A stretch of 21,606 nt of DNA, taken from assembly GCA_031400005.1 (NCBI GenBank), contig JANNPJ010000325.1, positions 1-21,606 on the forward strand, read 5' to 3'. The position numbers and the translations under genes were made by a program. This document shows positions 7,628 through 13,435 of this stretch, one piece after another. The DNA comes from JANNPJ01 sp031400005 (GTDB lineage: Bacteria > Actinomycetota > Actinomycetes > Actinomycetales > Kineosporiaceae). Position 1 is the stretch's first letter. Each line of letters begins with the position of its first letter. The notes beneath the pieces are model-generated. The model was not told where the DNA came from. It saw only the letters and a program-made list of their open reading frames with translations, and did no database searches.

Positions 7628-8302
7628 GTGCCACAGACATCGCCAACCGACCTCGGAGTGCTCGCAGACCGGGTCTTCGCCGCCGTCCTGTTCGATATGG
7701 ACGGCACACTGATCGACTCCACCCCCTCGGTGAACCGGTCCTGGAGCCGCTGGGCCTTGGAGTTTGGCGTCGATCTGACCAGTCTGGCCGGTATGCACGG
7801 CATCCCCGCCGCGCAGATCATGGCCCGTCTGGTCGCGCCCGCGCGGCTGCGTGAAGCAGTGGCCCGAATCGAGCAGCTCGAGATGGCGGACGTCGAAGGC
7901 ATCCTGGTGCTGCCCGGCGCCGCGGAGGCACTGGCGGCGATCCCGGCCGGCCGCGGGGCGATCGTCACCTCGTGTACCCGCGACCTGGCGAAGGCGAGGA
8001 TCGCGGCCACCGGGCTGCAGGCCCCGGCGGTGATCGTGACTGCTGATCAGGTTGCCGAGGGCAAGCCCAACCCGGCGCCGTTCCTGCTCGCGGCCGAGAA
8101 GTTGGGCGTGGACCCGGCCGGCTGCCTGGTGGTTGAGGATGCTCCGGCCGGCCTGACCGCGGCGCTGGCGGCCGGCTCGTTCCGGCTCGCGGTCTGCACC
8201 ACGCACACCCCGGACGAACTGGAGGCGGACGCCATCGTCACCAACCTCGCCGCCGTCCGGTTCATCGTCGAGCCGGGTGGAATCCGGGTCACCCTGGCCT
8301 GA
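7628..8302 (+). CDS. HAD-superfamily sugar-phosphatase-like hydrolase
   Basis: A 224-residue HAD subfamily IA enzyme, probably a phosphatase of small sugar phosphates. Motif I is DMDGT (nucleophile D23, acid D25). Motif II is the T114/S115 region in IVTSCTR, motif III is K146 in EGKPNP, and motif IV is ED at 170–171 followed by APAGLTAALAAG. A helical cap lies between motif I and motif II. The EDAPAG and KPNP variants are typical of sugar-phosphate phosphatases rather than beta-phosphoglucomutase, though that relative cannot be excluded. No ATG lies upstream of DMDGT in a sensible place. GTG at 7628 is preferred, preceded by a TACCAT box at 7616–7621, which would make the transcript nearly leaderless. 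Confidence 0.85.
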   Translation: MPQTSPTDLGVLADRVFAAVLFDMDGTLIDSTPSVNRSWSRWALEFGVDLTSLAGMHGIPAAQIMARLVAPARLREAVARIEQLEMADVEGILVLPGAAEALAAIPAGRGAIVTSCTRDLAKARIAATGLQAPAVIVTADQVAEGKPNPAPFLLAAEKLGVDPAGCLVVEDAPAGLTAALAAGSFRLAVCTTHTPDELEADAIVTNLAAVRFIVEPGGIRVTLA

Positions 8303-8341
8303 GCCACCGTGGCACAGTTGACGTTGCCTGACTGAGATTAC

Positions 8342-8467
8342 GTCGGGGACCAGTAGTGGCGTGGCCGCCCTGGCCGAGGACGGCGAAGACCAGCGCGATC
8401 GGGATCAGGCTGTCTCCGAACGCAGGTCTGGCCAATCAGATAGTACTGAAACGGTTTTCGTTGCCAC
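8342..8467 (-). pseudogene. Remnant of an MFS transporter N-terminus
   Basis: On the minus strand one frame reads LWQRKPFQYYLIGQT. A neighbouring frame then continues GDSLIPIALVFAVLGQGGHAT. Joined, these give the standard opening of an MFS drug-efflux-type transporter (…FRYYLIGQTVSxFGDSLIPIALVFAVL…). The frame breaks between ACC and TTCGGAGAC near 8423, and similarity stops after about 22 residues. Only the first ~35 codons survive, with a frameshift and loss of the remainder. The fragment lies between the HAD gene and the MerR–clamp gene, in a 178-bp spacer otherwise without features apart from the short motif at 8306–8320. Confidence 0.6.
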
Positions 8468-8480
8468 AGTGGACGCTGGG

Positions 8481-9557
8481 TCACACTGGCTGGAGGCGGG
8501 TGGGCATCGCCAGCGTGGTGAAGGTGCCCTGATCCGCAGACCGGATCAGCACGGGCCGATCCGGTGCCGTCAGTTCCAGCAGCGCCTCCGGTCCTACTCC
8601 GGCCGCCAACGCCGCCGCCAGCACTGCGGTGCCAAAGCCGAGGCGGATCGGCGCGCCGGTGCATACGGCGTCCAAAATCGTTTCCTGCGAATGGTTTCTG
8701 GAGATCACCAACCGGTCATGGCCGAAGCTGAGGGCGACCGTTTCAGGCAGGTCGCCGTCCACCATCAAATCCAGCAGGCTGGCCCGGTCGACGATTGCTC
8801 GCGTCGTCGACGGTCCCAGATCCCGCAGGATCACCCGATAATCCGGGAACTGCCCCTCGACCGTCGGTAGCGAGCGATCGTCGGTTCCCGCCGTCACCGT
8901 GACGGCATCACCGTCCACCCTGAGACGCACCTCGTCATGCCGGATTGCCCACCCCGCGAGTTCGGTCAGCGCGGCGACCGGGACCAGCACGTAGGCGCCG
9001 CCCTGACACCGCCGAGCCGTGAGTACCCGGACGGCCAACCGGTAGCGGTCGCTGGCCACCAGGCTGACCTCGCCGTCGCCAATCTCCAGGAGCACGCACG
9101 CCAGGGCGGGGCTGCCCGCCGCCGTCGCGGCGTCCATCGTCGCGGCGGACGACGCTACCTGCCGCACAGCGCTCGCCAGTTCGGGCCCGGACAGGGTGAC
9201 CTCGCAGGCATCGGTGGGCAGGGCCAGTGACTCAAGGATCACCGCGGTGGCGCGTCGGGCCGGCCCGAGTTTGCCCTCCAGTTGGCGAAGATGAGCATGC
9301 AAGATGCTGGCGGCGTCCTCCCTTGACCCGTCGAGCACCTGGCGGACATCCGCCAGTGGCAGGTCAACCTCGCGAAGGCTGCGCAGCAAGGCCGCCCGGG
9401 GCTGCTGCTCGAGCGAGTAGAGCCGGTAGCCAGATCCATTCTGAACCTGCGCCGGTGGCAGCAGGCCGCAGTCGGCGTAGAAGCGCAGGGCACTGGAGGT
9501 CAGGCCCACCAGTCGGGCGAACGCGCTGATGGTCAACAGGTCTTCAGAGTCAGTCAC
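8481..9557 (-). CDS. MerR-type HTH fused to sliding-clamp (DnaN) domains II and III
   Basis: A 358-residue two-part protein. Residues ~7–75 are a MerR winged helix (LTISAFARLVGLTSSALRFYADCGLLPP, then GYRLYSLEQ), followed by a helical linker to ~115. Residues ~119–242 match clamp domain II: LACVLLEIGDGEVSLVASD then RYRLA, LVPVAALTELA, and EGQFPDY. Residues ~250–356 match domain III, ending in the clamp signature MPTRL after DRPVLIRS. Domain I of a normal clamp is missing. The residues that shape the peptide-binding cleft between II and III look preserved, so partner binding is possible. The GTG start at 9557 has no clear ribosome site. It could be a regulator sensing replication or repair proteins, but this is inference. 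Related fusions are annotated in other actinobacteria, to my knowledge without known function. Confidence 0.85.
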   Translation of the reverse strand: MTDSEDLLTISAFARLVGLTSSALRFYADCGLLPPAQVQNGSGYRLYSLEQQPRAALLRSLREVDLPLADVRQVLDGSREDAASILHAHLRQLEGKLGPARRATAVILESLALPTDACEVTLSGPELASAVRQVASSAATMDAATAAGSPALACVLLEIGDGEVSLVASDRYRLAVRVLTARRCQGGAYVLVPVAALTELAGWAIRHDEVRLRVDGDAVTVTAGTDDRSLPTVEGQFPDYRVILRDLGPSTTRAIVDRASLLDLMVDGDLPETVALSFGHDRLVISRNHSQETILDAVCTGAPIRLGFGTAVLAAALAAGVGPEALLELTAPDRPVLIRSADQGTFTTLAMPTRLQPV

Positions 9558-10075
9558 GGAGAAATCGTGCGCCTTCAGGTTGGTCGAAGGTCAACTGCGT
9601 AGCTGCCAACTGACCGCTGTGCCCCGGTAAAACCGGTGGTCGAGCCAAAAATCTCCCCCGGGCACCGGTTTTACGCGGGCACAGCGGTGACCCGCCTTGC
9701 GGATGCTGGCGAAAGGGAGCACCTGGCTGCTCCTCGACCTGCGCGGCGCATGGGCTGGTTGCATCATGGGCCGCGCTATGCCCACATCCGGCTTCTGGTT
9801 TCTGCTTGGGACCTGGGCGACCTTTATAGCTGGGTTTATGCGATGTGTCAGCCTTGTCGATGCGTGCGATCTCCATCTATTGCAGCCGATGTGACGCGTT
9901 CGTTCGGTGGTATCCGAAGTGTTACCGATGAACCATGGCTCTCTTCCGTCCCAACAGATATCGTCCGGGTTGTCCGTTCCTGAGGCCGAACCGCCGGTGT
10001 TTCGGCGCGTTTCGGGCCGCCGAGGATTTGCAGCGAAGGTCGGACCGTGTCGGGCCGCGTGGCCGAGGAGTTCCA
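9558..10075. other. 518-bp spacer with one palindromic element and no confident gene
   Basis: The stretch between the divergent MerR–clamp gene and the small unknown gene holds the family-2 palindrome at 9613–9688 and a small GGAGCA/TGCTCC hairpin near 9715–9735. The part from about 9760 to 9910 is less GC-rich than its surroundings. It contains TTTATAG near 9820, which might be a promoter for the downstream gene. Short reading frames there (for example 9697–9894) show no recognisable motif or codon bias and are not called. Confidence 0.55.
9613..9688. repeat. 70-nt palindromic element, family 2 copy A
   Basis: The outer stem is ACCGCTGTGCC (9613–9623) with GGCACAGCGGT (9678–9688), 11 bp perfect. 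The inner stem is GTAAAACCGGTG (9627–9638) with CACCGGTTTTAC (9663–9674), 12 bp perfect. The loop carries GTCGAGCCAAAAATC. Its 70-nt core (9616–9685) aligns without gaps to 21054–21123, at about 58 of 70 identities. Confidence 0.8.
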
Positions 10076-10474
10076 GTGAAGATTTACGCAACCAGGCACT
10101 CGCCCGAAACCCAGCAGAAGACCGAGGTGGACGTCGAGGCCACCGCCGAGGAGCTGACTAGCCTGTATCAAGCACTTGGCAGCGGCCGGGCGGAACTGCC
10201 GGCCAGCCACGACGGTAGCTCCGAGTCGCATGACTGCCTGCTCGTCGGGATCGAGATCGAGCGAGTGTCGGGGCTGCGGCTACGGGTGTCGGTCGACTGG
10301 GAGCGGCGAATGCTTCAGATCGTCGGCGGTGACAGCGAGACCCAGTCCTTCGCTGCCAACGTGCTGGATCTTGCCCAGGAGACGCCGGTCGGTTCGCAGC
10401 ACCACTTCAACTACTTCGACAACCACTTCTATCTCGACCCGGAGTCGGTTTCGCTCAGCATCCAGTTCGTCTGA
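10076..10474 (+). CDS. Hypothetical protein, possibly Imm32-like
   Basis: A 132-residue soluble protein with no signal peptide or membrane segment. I do not recognise it firmly. The C-terminal half (SFAANVLDLAQE, then HHFNYF, then LDPESVSLSIQF) recalls the layout of Imm32-type immunity proteins, in which a helix is followed by a His-rich strand and a closing strand. That is a weak impression from memory, and no toxin gene is adjacent. The GTG at 10076 is chosen because a perfect GAGGAG box (10065–10070) sits 5 nt upstream. Longer upstream reading to 9935 is low-quality sequence. The gene stands alone between the MerR–clamp gene and the convergent acyltransferase. Confidence 0.7.
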   Translation: MKIYATRHSPETQQKTEVDVEATAEELTSLYQALGSGRAELPASHDGSSESHDCLLVGIEIERVSGLRLRVSVDWERRMLQIVGGDSETQSFAANVLDLAQETPVGSQHHFNYFDNHFYLDPESVSLSIQFV

Positions 10475-10526
10475 CCGCTGCCCGCAATCGGTCCAGACGA
10501 CGGCACCAAGCGGCGGGGGTAGGCAG

Positions 10527-10613
10527 GGTGGGGCCACTCAGGCACGCACAACGCGGGGATACCTGCGCAGGTGTTCGCAGGGTCCATTGTGCGTGCTCAC
10601 TGGAGTGGCCCCT
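10527..10613. repeat. ~86-nt palindromic element, family 1 copy 2
   Basis: The outer stem is GGGGCCACTC (10530–10539) with GAGTGGCCCC (10603–10612), 10 bp perfect. The inner stem is GCACGCACA (10542–10550) with TGTGCGTGC (10588–10596), 9 bp perfect. The centre includes GATACCTGCGCAGG. It matches copy 1 at 7506–7591. It lies between the convergent small unknown gene and the acyltransferase gene. Confidence 0.75.
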
Positions 10614-10625
10614 GGTGCACGGTCG

Positions 10626-10663
10626 CGCCAACTGCGGGCACCCGTGCATGATCGCGGTTGGCG
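10626..10663. terminator. Hairpin between convergent genes
   Basis: CGCCAAC (10626–10632) pairs with GTTGGCG (10657–10663), with GCG/CGC and GCAC/GTGC pairing possible inside. It sits a few bases after the 3' end of the minus-strand acyltransferase, so it may end transcription there. There is no T-run. Its 3' part includes a 14-nt block, GTGCATGATCGCGG, that recurs in inverse orientation at 21011–21024. Confidence 0.4.
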
Positions 10664-10668
10664 GGGTG

Positions 10669-11358
10669 TCAGCTGGCTTTTGCTTGTGCTAGGCGGGCTT
10701 TGACATCAGCCGCGTAGCTGTCGACGTACTCCTGGCCGGAGTTGTTCGCCAGCACCCACATCAGTTCATCGGTAGCCGATCGGACCACCTGCCGGTTGTC
10801 ACGGAAATCGTGGTAGCGGGAGAAGTCGAGGGGCGGGCACACCTTGATCCGGACCCGGCCGAAGCGCCAGCGACTCGTCCCGGGCGGATTCACCGTGTCA
10901 CTGCCGCTCATCACGACCGGAATGACGGGTGCACCGGTCGCCAGGGCCACCCGGATCACCCCGGTCTTGCCCTTGTAGAGCCGGCCATCGGGGGAGCGGG
11001 TGCCCTCCGGGTAGATCGCCCAGATTCCGCCGTCGGCCAAAATCTTTGTCGCGGCATCGAGCGCGCCCTGAGCTGCCGTCGCTCCACCACGGTCGATCGA
11101 CACCTGCCCAGCGGCCGAGAAGAACCACTTCTTCAGCAATCCCTTGAGGCCCGGACTGGTGAAGTACTCGCTCTTCGCCACGAAGGTGATCCGCCGCCGC
11201 ATCTTCAGCACCAGGAAGAACGAATCCGCCACGGCCAGGTGATTGCTGGCCAGAATCACCGGCCCTTTGGTCGGGATGTGCTCGGTGCCTTCGATGATGG
11301 GCCGGCCGAACAGCCAAACGATCGGTGAGAGGAGGCATTTCAGGATCCAGAAGACCAT
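10669..11358 (-). CDS. 1-acyl-sn-glycerol-3-phosphate acyltransferase family (PlsC-like)
   Basis: A 229-residue membrane-associated acyltransferase that probably adds an acyl chain to lysophosphatidate or a related lipid acceptor. The catalytic HxxxxD motif is H40–D45 (NHLAVAD). Motif II is near GQVSIDRGG (84–92), motif III is EGTRSPDG (118–125), and the VIPVVM block follows at 145–150. The N-terminal FWILKCLLSPIVWLFG can anchor it to the membrane. The ATG at 11358 has only a weak GGTGA box. The gene is divergent from a TetR regulator, and the single palindrome between them could control both. The specific acceptor cannot be read from sequence. Confidence 0.87.
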   Translation of the reverse strand: MVFWILKCLLSPIVWLFGRPIIEGTEHIPTKGPVILASNHLAVADSFFLVLKMRRRITFVAKSEYFTSPGLKGLLKKWFFSAAGQVSIDRGGATAAQGALDAATKILADGGIWAIYPEGTRSPDGRLYKGKTGVIRVALATGAPVIPVVMSGSDTVNPPGTSRWRFGRVRIKVCPPLDFSRYHDFRDNRQVVRSATDELMWVLANNSGQEYVDSYAADVKARLAQAKAS

Positions 11359-11381
11359 GGGTCACCGATCGTCGAAGCGAA

Positions 11382-11396
11382 GTAGACAATGTCTAC
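11382..11396. promoter_or_regulatory. TetR operator and overlapping promoter
   Basis: A perfect 15-bp palindrome, GTAGACA-A-TGTCTAC, lies in the 58-bp spacer between plsC-like and tetR. TAGACA inside it can serve as a -35 box for TATTCT at 11404–11409. That TATTCT box is followed 7 nt later by the tetR ATG, which suggests a leaderless autoregulated transcript. A regulator bound here would block RNA polymerase in both directions. Confidence 0.7.
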
Positions 11397-11416
11397 CTTA
11401 CGATATTCTGGCGCCC

Positions 11417-11983
11417 ATGAACACCACCGAACCGCTGCGCGACAGGCTCGTCGCGGCGGGAGTGGAGATCCTGGAGCAGCAGGGTTTGGCCGAGCTCAGC
11501 CTGCGCGCGATCACCCGCCGGACCGGGGTCTCGCATGGCGCACCGCGGCGGTATTTCCCGACCCATCGAGGGCTGCTCGCGGCCATCGCCCGCACTGGGC
11601 TGGAGGATCTGACCGCCCGGCTGGCACCGGTCTTGTCGGACGTCGAAACCCCGGCCAGGCAGCGGCTGATCTGGCTGGCCGAGGTCTACCTGCGGTTCGC
11701 CGAGGAGCGCCTGGAGATGTTCGAGCTGATGTTCCGCCATGACCTGCTCGCCGGTGCGGGCGGTGATCTGCGGGCCACAGCCCTGCCGCTGTTCGAGGGG
11801 CTTGCCGCACTGGTCGCCGAGGCGGCGCCGGCGCACCCGGACAGCCGGCAGCGCGCGCTATCGATCTGGACCCAACTGCACGGCCTGGCCGTCCTCAGCG
11901 CCGGCCAAAGCCTCGACCTGGTCGCCGATCCGGCCGACCGCCCCGATCTGATCGCCCGCGCGGTCGAAGCCAACCTGGCCTGA
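11417..11983 (+). CDS. TetR-family transcriptional regulator
   Basis: A 188-residue one-component repressor. The N-terminal DNA-binding domain covers ~5–55 (LRDRLVAAGVEILEQQGLAELSLRAITRRTGVSHGAPRRYFPTHRGLL split across helices 1–4), with the classic recognition helix before the YF turn. The rest is a helical ligand-binding and dimerisation domain with unknown effector. The frame is open upstream to 11243, but that part lies over the divergent acyltransferase gene. ATG 11417 fits the family N-terminus and sits 7 nt after a TATTCT box. It likely represses itself and the PlsC-like gene through the palindrome at 11382–11396. Confidence 0.88.
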   Translation: MNTTEPLRDRLVAAGVEILEQQGLAELSLRAITRRTGVSHGAPRRYFPTHRGLLAAIARTGLEDLTARLAPVLSDVETPARQRLIWLAEVYLRFAEERLEMFELMFRHDLLAGAGGDLRATALPLFEGLAALVAEAAPAHPDSRQRALSIWTQLHGLAVLSAGQSLDLVADPADRPDLIARAVEANLA

Positions 11984-12024
11984 GCAACCCGGGCCTGGCC
12001 TGGCCTGGCTGGAGCGAGCCGCAG

Positions 12025-12083
12025 GGGAGGATTCGTTGCCCTTCGCGCGGCCAGCAATCGTTTACCTGCTGGCGAATCCTCCC
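12025..12083. repeat. Nested hairpin element
   Basis: GGGAGGATTCG (12025–12035) pairs perfectly with CGAATCCTCCC (12073–12083). An inner CCAGCA (12051–12056) pairs with TGCTGG (12067–12072), stacking directly on the outer stem and leaving a one-sided 15-nt bulge. It follows tetR by about 40 nt and could end its transcript, but no T-run is present. Its build resembles the other palindromic elements, though its sequence is distinct. Confidence 0.5.
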
Positions 12084-12092
12084 GGGCGGTAC

Positions 12093-12126
12093 GCCGTCCG
12101 GTTCCAGTAGCCGTCCGGTTCCAGTA
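12093..12126. repeat. 17-bp perfect tandem duplication
   Basis: GCCGTCCGGTTCCAGTA occurs twice head to tail (12093–12109 and 12110–12126) with no mismatch. The same GGTTCCAGT core appears again at 12282–12290. Confidence 0.85.
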
Positions 12127-12218
12127 ATGCCGTGAGGCCCTGACGAACGGCGTGGCGGCCCATGGCTGGGTCCGAACTGAACCGGCTCATCGAGCCCCGA
12201 CCGAGCTCACATCAAGCG

Positions 12219-12236
12219 CTGTGACGTGGATCACAG
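12219..12236. promoter_or_regulatory. CRP/GlxR-type binding site
   Basis: CTGTGACGTGGATCACAG matches the TGTGA-N6-TCACA consensus of cAMP-receptor-family regulators perfectly, with one extra pair at each end. It lies 236 bp after tetR and 264 bp before the dapA start. The regulated transcript is not obvious. A long dapA leader or a small RNA starting nearby are both possible. Confidence 0.6.
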
Positions 12237-12290
12237 AATCTGAACATGGATTGCGGTAACACCGGCCGGTAGCTGGTCGATGGTTCCAGT

Positions 12291-12336
12291 GAATCCCGGT
12301 GCTGCTCGAACCCCCGAGCGGGCAGCATCGGGATTC
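12291..12336. other. 15-bp-stem hairpin downstream of the CRP-type site
   Basis: GAATCCCGGTGCTGC (12291–12305) pairs with GCAGCATCGGGATTC (12322–12336), with one G·T pair. CTCG/CGAG can pair inside the loop. It could be part of a small RNA or of a dapA leader, or act as an attenuator or terminator. It is followed by TTCAAG rather than a T-run. Confidence 0.45.
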
Positions 12337-12372
12337 TTCAAGTCCAGCGGATTCTGCAGGGCTGGCCCGCTC

Positions 12373-12437
12373 TTCAACTCCAGGCCAGCTCAACTCCAGG
12401 CCAGCTTCAACTCCAGGCCAGCTTCAAATCCAGCCGC
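12373..12437. repeat. 17-bp tandem repeats upstream of dapA
   Basis: TTCAACTCCAGGCCAGC is repeated at 12373–12389, 12390–12405 (one base shorter) and 12406–12422, with a degenerate fourth copy at 12423–12437. A partial copy also occurs near 12335–12350. The array sits 63 bp before the dapA start. Confidence 0.85.
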
Positions 12438-12499
12438 GCTCCGACCGCGCCCGCTCTTCAGCAGCGCCGGGTGTGGCGCCGCCCGGTACGGTGGTACTT

Positions 12500-13435
12500 A
12501 TGGCCGTTGATCCCATCACCCGCACGTTCGGTTCCGTGCTCGTGGCGATGGTCACGCCGTTCACCGATCAAGGTGAGCTGGACCTCCACGCCGCCCAGCA
12601 GGTAGCCACCCACCTGGTCGACAACGGGTGCGACGGACTGGTCATCTCCGGCACCACGGGCGAATCCCCGACAACGACGGACGCCGAGAAGGAGGCCCTG
12701 CTTCGGGCCGTCCTGGACGCCGTGGGCGGTCGCGCCGTCGTGGTCACCGGCATCGGCACCAACGACACCGCGCACTCGGTGGAGTTGGCCCGTCAAGCGG
12801 CGAAGGCCGGCGCGCACGGGCTGCTCGCCGTCACCCCGTATTACTCCAAGCCGCCGCAAGCCGGGTTGATCGCGCACTTCACCGTGCTTGCCGAGGCGAC
12901 CGACCTGCCGGTGATGCTCTACGACATCCCGGGCCGCTCCGGCGTCCCGATCCACACCGAGACTCTGGTCAGGCTGGCCGAACACCCGCGGATCGTCGCG
13001 GTGAAGGACGCCAAGAACGACCTGTACGAAGGCGCCTGGGCGCTGTCCCGGTCCGACCTGGAGATCTACTCCGGCTCGGACGAGATGAACCTGGCCTGGC
13101 TGGCGCACGGCGGGTCCGGGGTGGTCAGCGTCATCGGTCACGTCGCCCCCGGGCAGTTGCGGCAGATGGTCGACGCGGTCGACGTCGGTGATCTGCGGAC
13201 CGCGCGCCGGATCCACACCGAGTTGCTCCCCGCGGTACGCGCGATCATGACCCGCAGCCAGGGCGCCATCATGGCCAAGGCCGGGCTCCAGCTCCAGGGT
13301 GTCCTGGCCGGGCGGCACCTGAGGCTGCCGCTGGTACCGGCCACCGACGACGAGGTGGCCGTCTTGCGCGGCGACCTTGAAGCGGCTGAGTTGCTGGAGA
13401 AGAGCGAGCTAGCGGAAAAGAGCGAGCGTCTTTGA
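12500..13435 (+). CDS. dapA: 4-hydroxy-tetrahydrodipicolinate synthase
   Basis: The 311-residue product condenses pyruvate with aspartate semialdehyde in the first committed step of diaminopimelate and lysine synthesis, in the cytoplasm. The Schiff-base lysine is K169 (VAVKDAK). Y141 is in YDIPGRSG, the GTTGE loop is at 51–55, and the YYSKPP tyrosines are at 114–115, all as expected for DapA rather than other aldolase relatives. The ATG at 12500 has no ribosome site. A TACGGT box ends 7 nt before it, pointing to a leaderless transcript. The C-terminus carries an unusual Glu/Lys-rich tail with a duplicated EKSE (18-bp DNA repeat). The final bases overlap the RNase J start. Confidence 0.93.
   Translation: MAVDPITRTFGSVLVAMVTPFTDQGELDLHAAQQVATHLVDNGCDGLVISGTTGESPTTTDAEKEALLRAVLDAVGGRAVVVTGIGTNDTAHSVELARQAAKAGAHGLLAVTPYYSKPPQAGLIAHFTVLAEATDLPVMLYDIPGRSGVPIHTETLVRLAEHPRIVAVKDAKNDLYEGAWALSRSDLEIYSGSDEMNLAWLAHGGSGVVSVIGHVAPGQLRQMVDAVDVGDLRTARRIHTELLPAVRAIMTRSQGAIMAKAGLQLQGVLAGRHLRLPLVPATDDEVAVLRGDLEAAELLEKSELAEKSERL

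Larger units (their letters stand above)
11984..12499. other. 516-bp regulatory and repeat-rich spacer before dapA
   Basis: This stretch holds no convincing gene. In order it contains a TGGCC run at about 11993–12009, a nested hairpin at 12025–12083, a 17-bp direct duplication at 12093–12126, a CRP-type palindrome at 12219–12236, ACCGGCCGGT at 12261–12270, a 15-bp-stem hairpin at 12291–12336, and 17-bp tandem repeats at 12373–12437. A frame at 12280–12510 spans the repeats but only translates them. Confidence 0.6.

Noticed and set aside
9697..9894. 65-codon frame in the spacer after the MerR–clamp gene
   Set aside because: No recognisable motif, no convincing ribosome site and no GC-rich third-position bias.
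12373..12437. Possible CRISPR array
   Set aside because: The 17-bp units are directly adjacent with no spacers, and no cas genes are present. The same holds for the 2611–2720 array.
12280..12510. 76-codon frame across the 17-bp repeats before dapA
   Set aside because: It only translates the repeats, has no ribosome site, and overlaps the dapA start. It is better explained as non-coding.
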